The notes under the pieces were generated by a model, which searched no databases, was not told the origin of the DNA, and saw only the letters and a list, made by a program, of their open reading frames with translations. Shown in pieces: positions 25,271 through 34,162 of a stretch of 64,000 nucleotides of DNA (its first letter is position 1; each line of letters begins with the position of its first letter). The translations under genes and the position numbers were made by a program. This stretch comes from JAFGRR01 sp964563855 (GTDB lineage: Bacteria; Planctomycetota; Phycisphaerae; UBA1845; Fen-1342), in assembly GCA_964563855.1 (NCBI GenBank), contig CAZLYU010000002.1, positions 1-64,000 of the forward strand, written 5' to 3'.

Positions 25271-27613
25271 CTACACGGCGTACATCTCATGCAGCTCCTG
25301 CTGCAGACCGTGCAGCTTGCGGTAGACGCCGCCTTCTTTCTCCAGTAACTCCGCGTGCGTGCCCATCTCGGTGATGCGGCCCTTTTCGATGACGAACAAC
25401 CGGCTGGCGCGGCGGAGGGTGGAGAGGCGGTGGGCGATGGCGAAGACCGTGCGGCCCTGGACGAGGCGCTCGAGCGCTTGCTGAATCTTGCGTTCGGTCT
25501 CGGTGTCGACGCTGCTGGTCGCTTCGTCGAGGATCAGAATACGCGGGTCGCTGAGAATTGCGCGGGCGATCGCGACGCGCTGCTGCTCGCCGCCTGACAG
25601 GGTGTGACCGCGCTCGCCGACCACCGTGTCGTAGCCGTGCGGCAGGCGGCAGACGAAGTCGTGTACGTTTGCGGCGCGGGCGGACTCGATGATTTCTTCG
25701 AGCGATGCGTCGGGCCGGCCGTAGCGGATGTTGGCCAGAATCGTCCCGTGAAACAGGTGCGTGTCTTGCAGCACCATGCCGACCTGACGGCGGAAGTGAC
25801 CGAGGTCGAGTTCGCGCAGGTTCACGCCGTCGATGAGAATCCGGCCGACGCTGGCTTCGTAGAAGCGGACGATGAGATTGGTGACGGTGGTCTTGCCGGA
25901 GCCGGACGGGCCGACCAGACCGATTAACTCGCCGGGTTCGACGACGAACGACATGTCGTGAATGACCGGACGAATGCTGTCGTACGCGAAGGTGACGCGC
26001 TGAAACTCGACGCGGCCCTGCACGGGCTCGAGCCGTTTGGCTTGTTCGACTTCGACGATGTCGGGCTCGGTGTCGAGGATCTCGAAGATGCGGATGGCCG
26101 AACTGGTGGCGCGGTTCATCATTCGCGTGATCATGCCGATGGTCTCGAGCGGGGCGAAGAACATGCCCAGGTAGAGCGTGAACGACACGAACACACCCGC
26201 GGTGAGCGACGCCGCTTCAGGTCCGGCGGCCGGCACGAGGCGCGGCAGCGCGAGCATCCAGACCAGCAGCGTCATGGCGTGCATGGCGAGCATGATGACG
26301 GGCCAAAAGCGGGTCCAGACGGTGTGGATGTAGTTGAACTCGCCGGTCGCGGCGTCATTGCGGTCGCCGAAGCGGCGCACTTCGTAGTCTTCCTGGTTGA
26401 AGGCCTTCACGACGCGCATGCCGGGGATCGTGTCTGACAGCACCTCGGTCACGCGCGACCACTTCCGCCAGGCTCGCAGGAACAAACGCCGCATGTGCCG
26501 GCCGTGTGAGAAAAAGCCGTACAGCAAGAGCGGGACCGGAAGCACCATGACGATGCCGAGCCGCCAGTCGAGCACGAGCAAGATGACGCTGAGGCCGGTA
26601 AGCATGACGATGGCGAGCGACACCTCGACGAGGCCGAATGCGACAAAGTCCCAGATGCGGTCGGTGTCGCTGCTGACGCGGGTGATGATGCTGCCGGTCG
26701 ACTTGCTCGAGTAGAAACGCAGACCGAGACGCTGCAGATGGTTGTAGAGCACGCGGCGCAGATCACGGGCGACGTATTCGCCGAGCACACTCATCGCCTG
26801 CAGCCGCATCCAGCGACCGAACTCGCGCAGCGCGAAGGAGACGCCGAGGCCGACCAGAATCAGCACGGCGATCTGCATGCCTTTCTCGTGCGTCAGTCCG
26901 CCGGCCTGAAACGGCTTGATGACGTGGTCGATGACGTAACCGGTGAGGTAGGGGGGCACGAGCGCGAGCGAGGTCATGAGCACCGCGGCGACCATGCCGA
27001 TCGCGAGGCGCATCCGATAGGGCTTGAGATAGGTCAGCAACCGCCAGACAACCGTGAATTTTTTGACCGCGCTGGTGGCCTGGGCTTCGCGGATGGTGGT
27101 GAGCGTGGCGCGGATGTAGGCGTCGGTTGGGCTGCGCGTATCGATTTCGTCGCTGCGGTCGTGCGCTTCGAGCAGGAACTTGATGTTTTCCATCGCGCGG
27201 CGTTGGCGATGGGTGTAGTAGAGCACCGCCAATGGCGCGTCGTTCTCATCGCCGACGACGTAGAGGATGTTGCAACTCAGGCCGTGGCGCTCGCGGACCT
27301 TGCGGACCTTCTTGCGGTCGATCAGCGTGAGTTCGTGCGCCGCGGCGCCGCTGCCCGCCGCACGCCCGTCGCCGTTGCCGCCGGCGTCGGAAGCGGGGGG
27401 CTTGACGATCGCGACGGCTTGCGGACCGACGACGATCCAGGTTGGGGCGAGCATGAGCTGCTCATCGAGATCGGCGTAGGCGTAGGCCTGGATGGGTTCG
27501 CCGCCCCACGCGCGTTCGACGCGTGTGCGCCAGATCTCGGGCAACGCAGCCGGCTGGGTGGTATAGCGTTCGACGAGTTCGGCGTCGCTGAACGAGTTGG
27601 GGGGTAGCGCCAC
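25271..27613 (-). CDS. ABC transporter, fused permease/ATPase (MsbA/type I exporter-like)
   Basis: A 780-residue half-transporter that probably homodimerises in the inner membrane. An N-terminal ~190-residue cytoplasmic region of unknown type (with IDRKKVRKVRERHGLSCNILYVVGDEN) precedes six membrane helices (about 215-520) of the exporter fold. The nucleotide-binding domain has Walker A GPSGSGKTT, Q-loop VLQDTHLFHG, signature LSGGEQQR, Walker B ILILDEATSSVD and the switch His in AIAHRLSTL. Exporters of this group move lipids, peptides or drugs. GTG 27613 is chosen because GAGGAGGAC precedes it directly. The extended N-terminal domain is not typical of MsbA and may be regulatory. Substrate unknown. 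Confidence 0.88.
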   Translation of the reverse strand: MALPPNSFSDAELVERYTTQPAALPEIWRTRVERAWGGEPIQAYAYADLDEQLMLAPTWIVVGPQAVAIVKPPASDAGGNGDGRAAGSGAAAHELTLIDRKKVRKVRERHGLSCNILYVVGDENDAPLAVLYYTHRQRRAMENIKFLLEAHDRSDEIDTRSPTDAYIRATLTTIREAQATSAVKKFTVVWRLLTYLKPYRMRLAIGMVAAVLMTSLALVPPYLTGYVIDHVIKPFQAGGLTHEKGMQIAVLILVGLGVSFALREFGRWMRLQAMSVLGEYVARDLRRVLYNHLQRLGLRFYSSKSTGSIITRVSSDTDRIWDFVAFGLVEVSLAIVMLTGLSVILLVLDWRLGIVMVLPVPLLLYGFFSHGRHMRRLFLRAWRKWSRVTEVLSDTIPGMRVVKAFNQEDYEVRRFGDRNDAATGEFNYIHTVWTRFWPVIMLAMHAMTLLVWMLALPRLVPAAGPEAASLTAGVFVSFTLYLGMFFAPLETIGMITRMMNRATSSAIRIFEILDTEPDIVEVEQAKRLEPVQGRVEFQRVTFAYDSIRPVIHDMSFVVEPGELIGLVGPSGSGKTTVTNLIVRFYEASVGRILIDGVNLRELDLGHFRRQVGMVLQDTHLFHGTILANIRYGRPDASLEEIIESARAANVHDFVCRLPHGYDTVVGERGHTLSGGEQQRVAIARAILSDPRILILDEATSSVDTETERKIQQALERLVQGRTVFAIAHRLSTLRRASRLFVIEKGRITEMGTHAELLEKEGGVYRKLHGLQQELHEMYAV

Positions 27614-27890
27614 GTCGTCCTCCTCGGATCTGCAGCGCACGAGCACCGCCGCGCCTCTCCGTGGCGCACGCACCCACACACTTCACACACCAAGCGCAGC
27701 TTCAGCCCGACGCCGGCGGCCGCCGATGGACGTTGCATTATGGGCCCCGCGGCGGCGTCAGCCAATGATGGGGCCGACGGAAGTTGAATGGGGGCCAGCG
27801 TCTGGTCGATGAACCCGTGGCGGAGCGAACGCTAGTGCGGCGTTTGGCCACTGCATTGCGCGTAGCTGCCTTCGAAAGGCGACACCGGCC

Positions 27891-28670
27891 GTGGATATCG
27901 CGACAGTTATCGGCATTCTGCTCGGGCTGACGCTCGTTTGCGGCGCCATCATGCTGCAAACGTCGATCGCCACGTTTATCGATCCCGCGTCGATGGCGAT
28001 CGTGGCGGGGGGGACGGTGTCGGCGGTGCTGATGGCGTTCCCGCTCAGCCACGTTTTCAAGATATTGGCGGTCGTGCGCAATGCTTTTTTCTCGAAGCCG
28101 AGCGATCCGGTGCACAACGTCACGACGCTCGTCGGGCTGGCTGAGCACGCCCGTCGCGAGGGCATCCTGAGTCTCGAGTCGAAGCTATCGAGCGGCGACT
28201 TCGACGAGTTTCTCACCCGCGGTTTGCGGATGGCGATCGATGGGCAAGAGGCGGTCGTCATCGAAGCGGCGATGGAGAAAGAAGTCGAGAGCCTGGTTGA
28301 GCGGCACACGACCGGCAAGCTGCTGTTCGACAAGATCGCCGCCTACGCTCCGGCGTTCGGCATGATTGGGACGCTGATCGGTCTCGTGATCATGCTCCAG
28401 AACATGGACGACCCGAGCAAGCTGGGCCCATCGATGGCCGTCGCGCTGATTACGACGTTCTACGGGTCGCTCATCGCGAACCTCTTCGCCACCCCGATCG
28501 CCGACAAGCTGGCCCTGCGAAGTGAGCAGGAACTGGCCGAAAAGCTGCTGACGATTCGGGGGGTAATGAGCATTCAGGCGGGCGACAACCCGCGGGTGGT
28601 GCAGCAGAAGCTGATGGCGTTTCTGACCGCCGCCCAGCGTCGCGTCGCCGAGCAGAATCAGGAGCGTTAG
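27891..28670 (+). CDS. motA: Flagellar motor stator protein MotA
   Basis: A 259-residue inner-membrane protein forming the stator channel with MotB. Four membrane helices are evident: IGILLGLTLVCGAIML, IDPASMAIVAGGTVSAVLMAFPL, and the later pair FGMIGTLIGLVIMLQNM and MAVALITTFYGSLIANLFATPIADKL. The cytoplasmic loop holds the charged torque region (RRE, ESK). GTG 27891 follows GAAAGGCGAC. motB follows nine bases downstream. The other flagellar genes are not in the window except for a divergent FlgI-like lipoprotein at 32313. Confidence 0.92.
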   Translation: MDIATVIGILLGLTLVCGAIMLQTSIATFIDPASMAIVAGGTVSAVLMAFPLSHVFKILAVVRNAFFSKPSDPVHNVTTLVGLAEHARREGILSLESKLSSGDFDEFLTRGLRMAIDGQEAVVIEAAMEKEVESLVERHTTGKLLFDKIAAYAPAFGMIGTLIGLVIMLQNMDDPSKLGPSMAVALITTFYGSLIANLFATPIADKLALRSEQELAEKLLTIRGVMSIQAGDNPRVVQQKLMAFLTAAQRRVAEQNQER

Positions 28671-28679
28671 GGCCGCATC

Positions 28680-29396
28680 ATGCCCAGCAAACGCGAGAAG
28701 AAAGTCGAGAAGGGCGCGCCGGCGTGGATGGTGACGTACGGCGACATGGTCACGCTCTTGCTGACCTTCTTCGTGCTGCTGCTGTCGATGAGCGAACTCA
28801 AGAAGGAAGAGCGGCTCATCACGTTCATCGACGCGATCAAGCAGGCGTTCGGCTATCGCGGCGGGATGAAGATGATTCCGGCGGAAACGACCGTGGAGAT
28901 GCCCAAGAACGTCGAACTGTCGCAGACGCTGATCATCCCGATCGATCCCGACGACATGGGCAAGTCGAAAGATGACTCGCGTGTCGGACGGCAAGATAAG
29001 GTGCGTCCGATGCGCGACGCCGAGCGTTTCGTCATCGGCTCGCCCATCGAGTTCAACACGTTGTCGGCCGAACTGGCGCTGAGCGAGGTCGAGGAGCTGG
29101 AGCGCATCGCCGACCAATTGCGCGGCTTTGCGACGCAGATCGAGGTTCGCGCCCACGCCAGCCCGCAACCCGTCGATTCAGCCGGTTTTGTCGATCATGC
29201 CGACTTGGCGTACGCACGAGCCCGAGCCGCGGTCGAAACGCTCGTGGAGCAGGGAATCGATCGACGGCGGATCGTGATCGTCGCGGCGGGCGTCAACGAC
29301 CCGCTCGCACCGAGCGCCTATCGCGCTGCGGATCAACGCCGAAACGACATCGTGGAAGTGTTGCAGCTCAATCGTCGGGCGGAGCGTCTGGAGTAG
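28680..29396 (+). CDS. motB: Flagellar motor stator protein MotB, OmpA-like peptidoglycan-binding domain
   Basis: A 238-residue partner of MotA. The single N-terminal membrane helix WMVTYGDMVTLLLTFFVLLLSM carries the proton-binding Asp of the YGDMVTLL motif. A plug-like linker (about 45-115) with an Asp/Lys-rich stretch follows. The C-terminal OmpA-like domain (ELERIADQLRGFATQIEVRAHA, LAYARARAAVETLVEQGIDRRRI, RAADQRRNDIVEV) binds peptidoglycan. It overlaps the convergent histidine-kinase gene by 29 bases. Confidence 0.92.
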   Translation: MPSKREKKVEKGAPAWMVTYGDMVTLLLTFFVLLLSMSELKKEERLITFIDAIKQAFGYRGGMKMIPAETTVEMPKNVELSQTLIIPIDPDDMGKSKDDSRVGRQDKVRPMRDAERFVIGSPIEFNTLSAELALSEVEELERIADQLRGFATQIEVRAHASPQPVDSAGFVDHADLAYARARAAVETLVEQGIDRRRIVIVAAGVNDPLAPSAYRAADQRRNDIVEVLQLNRRAERLE

Positions 29397-30531
29397 CGGG
29401 TTGACCGTCGCTGCACGGCTTTGGAATCTTGTCGCTCTTTAGCGGCAAGACCACTTCGAATCGGGCGCCCGCCCCGGATACGTTGCCAGCCGTCACGAAG
29501 CCGCCGAATTCGGCGACGAACCCGTGCACAACCGCCAAACCCATGCCGGCATTGCGCGCGGCGCCCGAACCCAAGACACCCTTCGTCGTAAAAAAGGGCT
29601 CGAACAGATGTTCGAGTACGGCCGGCGGAATGCCGGGGCCCGAATCGGTCATCGTCACCGACACATGCCGCTCGTCGCGCGGCGCCAGCGCGATGGTCAG
29701 CGAGCCGCCGTTCGGCATGGCGTCGAGCGCGTTTTGGAGGAGGTTTTCGAGGACGAGTTGGAATTGATCGCGGGGGACGGGGCAGATGGGGATGCGTTGC
29801 CAATCGAGTCGTAGGCGGATGTTGCGGCGCTCGAGTTGTGTCTCGTGTTCGTCGACGAAGTAGAGCACGAGCTCGGTGAGGTCGGCCATGGTGCGGGCGC
29901 GGTGGTCCGCTTGTGCGAACACCAGCAGTTGCTGCGTAATCTCAGACGCCCGGCTGACCGCCCCCGCGGTGCGCTGCAACGCACGACGCATGGCCGCGGT
30001 CGTGTTCATGTTGGCGGCGAATTCGAGGCTGGTGATGATCGAGCAGAGGATGTTGTTGTAGTGGTGGGCGACCGCGCCGGCGAGTGAACCGAGCACGCTG
30101 AGGCGTTGGCGTCGGTCCACTACTTGTTGCAGCCGCACCCGTCGCGTGATCTCGCGGAACCACAACGACACGCCACGCAGCGGGGCATCGGCCTCGCTCG
30201 CCGCCACCGGCGTCACCCAGACCGCGAACACCCGCTCGCTCACGCCCGGCTCGCCGAAGTGCAGCTCGAATTGCTGCGGCGTCCGCGTGTCGATGCACGT
30301 CGCCATCTGCTCATCGATCAAACCCTGCTGGTGAGACGGAAACAGCTCGGCGAAACGCACACCGCTCAGTGAGTCATCGAGGCCCGGGGCGACCTCGCGC
30401 GCCGCAGGGTTCCACGCGAGCGCCCGACCCGACCGATCGCAGGCCACAATCCCGGTCTGCGCACCGGCGAACATCGCTTCGAGGTAATCGCCGCCGAGCG
30501 CGGCGGCGTTCGTGTGCTTGACTTGCGTCAT
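29368..30531 (-). CDS. PAS-domain sensor histidine kinase
   Basis: A 387-residue soluble histidine kinase. PAS domain at about 14-130 (AGAQTGIVACDRSGRALAWNPAA), HisKA-type dimerisation helix with the phospho-acceptor histidine in GAVAHHYNNILCSI near 155, then HATPase_c with N-box QLVLENLLQNALDAM, G1 DSGPGIPP, F-box FEPFFTTK and G2 GMGLAVVHGFV. No membrane segment, so it senses a cytoplasmic cue or works with a partner. Its ATG overlaps the stop of the upstream lipoprotein gene by four bases. No response regulator is adjacent; being next to motA-motB suggests but does not prove a motility link. Confidence 0.87.
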   Translation of the reverse strand: MTQVKHTNAAALGGDYLEAMFAGAQTGIVACDRSGRALAWNPAAREVAPGLDDSLSGVRFAELFPSHQQGLIDEQMATCIDTRTPQQFELHFGEPGVSERVFAVWVTPVAASEADAPLRGVSLWFREITRRVRLQQVVDRRQRLSVLGSLAGAVAHHYNNILCSIITSLEFAANMNTTAAMRRALQRTAGAVSRASEITQQLLVFAQADHRARTMADLTELVLYFVDEHETQLERRNIRLRLDWQRIPICPVPRDQFQLVLENLLQNALDAMPNGGSLTIALAPRDERHVSVTMTDSGPGIPPAVLEHLFEPFFTTKGVLGSGAARNAGMGLAVVHGFVAEFGGFVTAGNVSGAGARFEVVLPLKSDKIPKPCSDGQPATPDAPPDD

Positions 30532-31415
30532 TCGTCCAGTCCTGGCGCGATCACGATATGATAGTCGCGCGGGGCGTCCGTGCGCCGCACCAGAAAGACG
30601 TCGCCGATCAGACCGGATAACTCGGCCGTCTCGCTTGGGGCCAGTAAGAGAAATTCCCCGGCGCCCAGCGTGACGCGTAACTGCGCCGCCTCCGCCGCGC
30701 GGCCCCGGTCGCGCCGCCGCACCTGCGGTCCGAGGGGGCTCGCAACCAGTCGCTGTTCCCCCGTGGCGACCCTGACCAGCGGCGTGACCGTGATCATGAC
30801 CGCGTCCGGCCGACGCGGGTCACGCTGGTACGTCACGTCCAAAACGCTTTCCGCGTTGCGGAAGGTCTCGCCGTGCAGTCCCCCTTCGTGATCGACGGTG
30901 AACAACGTGTAGTTGCGCGCCTGATCGTCGAGCGTCAACTGGATGGGGACCTGCGGCGGCGCCTGGTAAGGCGGCGGGGCGAGCACGACCGAACCTTCGA
31001 TCGCGTCAAACGCGGCCCGCACCGGCGTCCAACCCGCCTCATCGCCGATCGCCGCCCGCAGACCGTTGCGCTCGAGTTGCAGCGCCATCGGAGCGGTGAT
31101 GCCCGTCGTGCTCAGGTGCGACCAGATCTTGCCGACCCGCTCGCGCGCCGCGCGCGGCGTTTGAATCACGAGCATGCGAAGCGGAACCGCACGCTGTCGC
31201 TCGCGCTCGAGCACCAGCGACGGCGGCGCGGGTCGCGACGCCTCGGCGCGTGGCGCGGTCTCCGTCGGCTCGGGGGCCGGCGGACCGGGCGCGCGCAGCC
31301 ACTTCGGTGTGCTGGTGCATCCCGCCGTGGCGGCGAGGAAAATGAACGGCCCAACGCCCAGCGCCAGCGGTCGACGCCGACGCTGAATCTCGAGCGCTGC
31401 AGCGCAACGCCCCAT
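30528..31415 (-). CDS. Hypothetical lipoprotein
   Basis: A 295-residue predicted lipoprotein: an N-terminal hydrophobic stretch ending in a lipobox (FLAATAGC), then a Pro/Glu/Ala-rich linker. The rest is a single unrecognised alpha/beta domain with RMLVIQTPRAARERVGKIWSHL at the start and LRVTLGAGEFLLLAPS and GDVFLVR near the end, somewhat like extracytoplasmic proteins coexpressed with secretion systems. Its start overlaps the ispD stop by one base and its stop overlaps the histidine-kinase start, so the three genes form one transcription unit. Function unknown; a sensor input for the kinase is possible. Confidence 0.65.
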   Translation of the reverse strand: MGRCAAALEIQRRRRPLALGVGPFIFLAATAGCTSTPKWLRAPGPPAPEPTETAPRAEASRPAPPSLVLERERQRAVPLRMLVIQTPRAARERVGKIWSHLSTTGITAPMALQLERNGLRAAIGDEAGWTPVRAAFDAIEGSVVLAPPPYQAPPQVPIQLTLDDQARNYTLFTVDHEGGLHGETFRNAESVLDVTYQRDPRRPDAVMITVTPLVRVATGEQRLVASPLGPQVRRRDRGRAAEAAQLRVTLGAGEFLLLAPSETAELSGLIGDVFLVRRTDAPRDYHIVIAPGLDE

Positions 31416-32152
31416 CACCACTGTGCCTCTTCAAACGGATTGCGCGGACCGCCGCGCCCTCCACCCCGGCTGATGTTCTTCAGAATCGCCGATGCGAGGG
31501 CCATGTCGCCCGGCGACGTGATTTTGATGTTGCGCTGATCGGTCGGCACGATCGCCACGGTGTGCCCGTGGCGTTCCATCACCTCCGCGTCGTCGGTCGG
31601 GCCGGCGTCGTCCGGCAACGCGTCGTAAGCCGCCCGGAGCAGCTCGGTCTTGAAGACCTGCGGCGTCTGGGCTTCGTAGAGCCCGGTGCGCGGCACGGTG
31701 GCGTCGATGAAACCCGACTCGCTCACGCGCTTGATCGTCCCGTTCAGCGGCGCCGCGAGGATCGCCGCACCCGACTTTTCCGCTTCCGCGAAAACCTGAT
31801 CGATCCAACTACTCAAGACGCAGGGGCGCACGGCGTCGTGCACGCAGACGAGGTCGGCCTCGTCCACCACCGCCGCGAGGGCCGCGCGCACCGACTCGAA
31901 CCGCTCTGTGCCGCCCTTCACGAGCGTGATGCCCATGACCATGATGTTCGCGGCGTACTTCTCGCGGACCACGTCGTAGTCGTCTGGGGCGACCGTGAGG
32001 ATGGTCTGCACAACATCGGGTCGATTGATGAACAGCTCGATGCTGCGGATGAAGACCGGCCGCTCGTCGAGTCGTGCAAAGGGTTTCTTGACATCCCCTC
32101 CGAACCGTTTGCCCGCTCCGGCGGCTGGGGCGATGACGGCGACTTTGGCCAT
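31415..32152 (-). CDS. ispD: 2-C-methyl-D-erythritol 4-phosphate cytidylyltransferase
   Basis: A 245-residue MEP-pathway enzyme that joins CTP with methylerythritol 4-phosphate, the third step toward isopentenyl diphosphate. Nucleotide-binding loop APAAGAGKRFGGDVKKPF at 8-25, the ribityl motif VCVHDAVRPCV near 100, and TPQVFKTELLRAAY with TDDAEVMER near 165-195 are complete. It is probably the first gene of the minus-strand unit with the lipoprotein and histidine kinase. The final residues (GGGRGGPRNPFEEAQW) are a short extension. Confidence 0.93.
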   Translation of the reverse strand: MAKVAVIAPAAGAGKRFGGDVKKPFARLDERPVFIRSIELFINRPDVVQTILTVAPDDYDVVREKYAANIMVMGITLVKGGTERFESVRAALAAVVDEADLVCVHDAVRPCVLSSWIDQVFAEAEKSGAAILAAPLNGTIKRVSESGFIDATVPRTGLYEAQTPQVFKTELLRAAYDALPDDAGPTDDAEVMERHGHTVAIVPTDQRNIKITSPGDMALASAILKNISRGGGRGGPRNPFEEAQW

Positions 32153-32312
32153 CGGTGCGTACTCCTAAGTCCGTGCCCACCCGGTACGTTGCGCCCGGGG
32201 GTGGACGCGGTCAAGCCGGGTTGCCGCGTATCTTCGCAACGATATACTTGCGAACAGCGTCCCGACACCGGTTTGCGTCTTACGCCCGGCCTGCCGTCGG
32301 ATGGAGTCGTGC

Positions 32313-34151
32313 ATGTTCCCCCGCATGATCACAGGCATTGGTTGCTCCGCGATGGTTCTCGTCGCGCTGTTCGGCTGCACCGGCGGCGTGAACTGGGATC
32401 CGTTCTCACTGTTCGGGAAAGATGAAATCCCACCCCAGCTCCCTCCCGAGCCGCTCACGGAGACCGATGCGGTGCGCCGCGGGGCGGTTGGCGAATTGGC
32501 GCTGTTGGGCAACGCCGGACCGCAGCTCTTGAAGGGCTTCGGGCTGGTCGTCGGACTCGAGGGCAGCGGCAGCCGTGAGTGCGCTAGCTCGATTCGCGAG
32601 TATCTCACCGACCGACTGCGCAAGGACATGGCCAACGAGAAGCTGTATCCGGCCTGGGCCAACGTGCCGGTCGACGATCTCATCAGTTCGCCGGACACCG
32701 CGGTCGTCGAACTGACCGCCTATGTTCCGCCGGGCGCTCCGCGCGGCAATCGGATCGACGTGCTGCTGACCGCGGCGCGCGGCACCGAGACGCAGAGCCT
32801 CGTGGGAGGCTTGCTGCTGCCGGCGGAGTTGAAACGGTTCGGCGCCTCGGGCGGCGGCAAGGGCATCATCGCCGGCCGCACGTTGGGGTTCGCCGCCGGC
32901 CCGGTGTTTGTGAGTCCGTTCAGCGATCGCAGTCGTGGCGCGCCCATGTCGGATCCGCGGCAGGCTTTGGTGTTAGGCGGCGGGGTGACGACGCAAGAAC
33001 GTCCGATGCAACTGCTGCTGAAAGCGCCGTCCTATCCGGTCGCGTCCAAGATCGAGCAGCGGCTGAACGAAACCTTCGGTCATCGCGAGCCACCCGTCGC
33101 GGAAGCGATGAGCCGCTCGTATCTGTTTCTTCGCACCCCGCTTGCATGGCGTGACTCGCCCGAGCGGGTGTCCGACGTCGCCGCTTACGTGTTCATGGGC
33201 AACGGACCCGCCGAAATCGACGCCCGGCTGCGGACTCTCGACGCGTACGCGCGTGGTGAAAACGTGGACTTCAATGCGCTCTCGCTGGCGTGGGAAGCGC
33301 TCGGGAAGAACAGCCTGCCGCACGCGCGACCGTACTATCGCGACGCCGATCCGCGGCTGGCCTTTTACGCGGCGCGCGTCGGGGTGCGGCTGAGTGACCC
33401 GTCTGCGGTGCAGTCGATGTGCGACATCGCCGCCACGCCGAACCATCCGCTGCGCATCTCCGCCATTCGCGAGTTGCAGCAGAGCTCGATGGCCTCATCG
33501 GCGGCGCGGCTGGTGCAACTGCTCAGTGATCCGGCCATCGATGTGCGCGTGGCGGCCTACGAGGCGCTGCTCAGTCGCAAGCACCGCCTCATCGAGAGCT
33601 ACTCATTCGCCCACCGGCTCGACCCGGCGCACACGAGCTTTGTGCTCGACCTGGTTCCCGGAAGCGCGCCGCCGTTCGTCCACATTCGGCGCACCCGCGC
33701 GCCGCGGATTGCGGTGTTTGGGCTCGATGCACCGTTGCTGGGGTCGCTGTTTTATCGCAGCGAAGACGGGAAGGTTGTGGTGAACGCCCATGTCGGGGAG
33801 GAGACCGTCACGATCTTTGCACAGGTTGTCGCTGGGGCGCGGCGCGAACAGCTCAGCGCCTCGCGCAGCGTCGTCGATCTCATCGCGACGTTGGGCGGAC
33901 GTCCGTTGCGGCGGGATGGTGGACGGCTCGCCGGTGCGGGGCTGTCGTATGATCGGGTTGCGCGTGTTCTGCAGTCGCTCGGGGAGAGCGGCGCCCTCGC
34001 GGCCCCGGTCGTGTTCGAGCGCGAGAGCCTGCGCGAGTTGAGCTCACCAGACGACCGCGGTCGTCCGGAAGGCGACGAGCCCTCGTTGCAGGAGTACGAG
34101 GCGCAGGTGAGCGAGGCTGACTTGCTGACGCCTGGACCCCGGCCGGAATAA
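32313..34151 (+). CDS. FlgI-like (flagellar P-ring-like) lipoprotein with HEAT-like C-terminal repeats
   Basis: A 612-residue predicted lipoprotein (lipobox VALFGC). The first ~250 residues match the FlgI P-ring protein: LLKGFGLVVGLEGSGSRE, NVPVDDLISSPDTAVVELTAYVPP, GNRIDVLLTA and SLVGGLLLPAELKR. FlgI normally stops at ~370 residues; here the region from about 330 on changes to helical repeats (PRLAFYAARVGVRL, PLRISAIRELQQSSM, IDVRVAAYEALLSRK), like HEAT/PBS repeats, and ends in a beta-rich segment. Canonical FlgI is periplasmic, not lipidated, and sits in the flgH-flgI-flgJ cluster. This gene stands alone near motAB and may be a planctomycete-specific P-ring variant or a repurposed scaffold. 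Confidence 0.72.
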   Translation: MFPRMITGIGCSAMVLVALFGCTGGVNWDPFSLFGKDEIPPQLPPEPLTETDAVRRGAVGELALLGNAGPQLLKGFGLVVGLEGSGSRECASSIREYLTDRLRKDMANEKLYPAWANVPVDDLISSPDTAVVELTAYVPPGAPRGNRIDVLLTAARGTETQSLVGGLLLPAELKRFGASGGGKGIIAGRTLGFAAGPVFVSPFSDRSRGAPMSDPRQALVLGGGVTTQERPMQLLLKAPSYPVASKIEQRLNETFGHREPPVAEAMSRSYLFLRTPLAWRDSPERVSDVAAYVFMGNGPAEIDARLRTLDAYARGENVDFNALSLAWEALGKNSLPHARPYYRDADPRLAFYAARVGVRLSDPSAVQSMCDIAATPNHPLRISAIRELQQSSMASSAARLVQLLSDPAIDVRVAAYEALLSRKHRLIESYSFAHRLDPAHTSFVLDLVPGSAPPFVHIRRTRAPRIAVFGLDAPLLGSLFYRSEDGKVVVNAHVGEETVTIFAQVVAGARREQLSASRSVVDLIATLGGRPLRRDGGRLAGAGLSYDRVARVLQSLGESGALAAPVVFERESLRELSSPDDRGRPEGDEPSLQEYEAQVSEADLLTPGPRPE

Positions 34152-34162
34152 GGTCGCCATCG

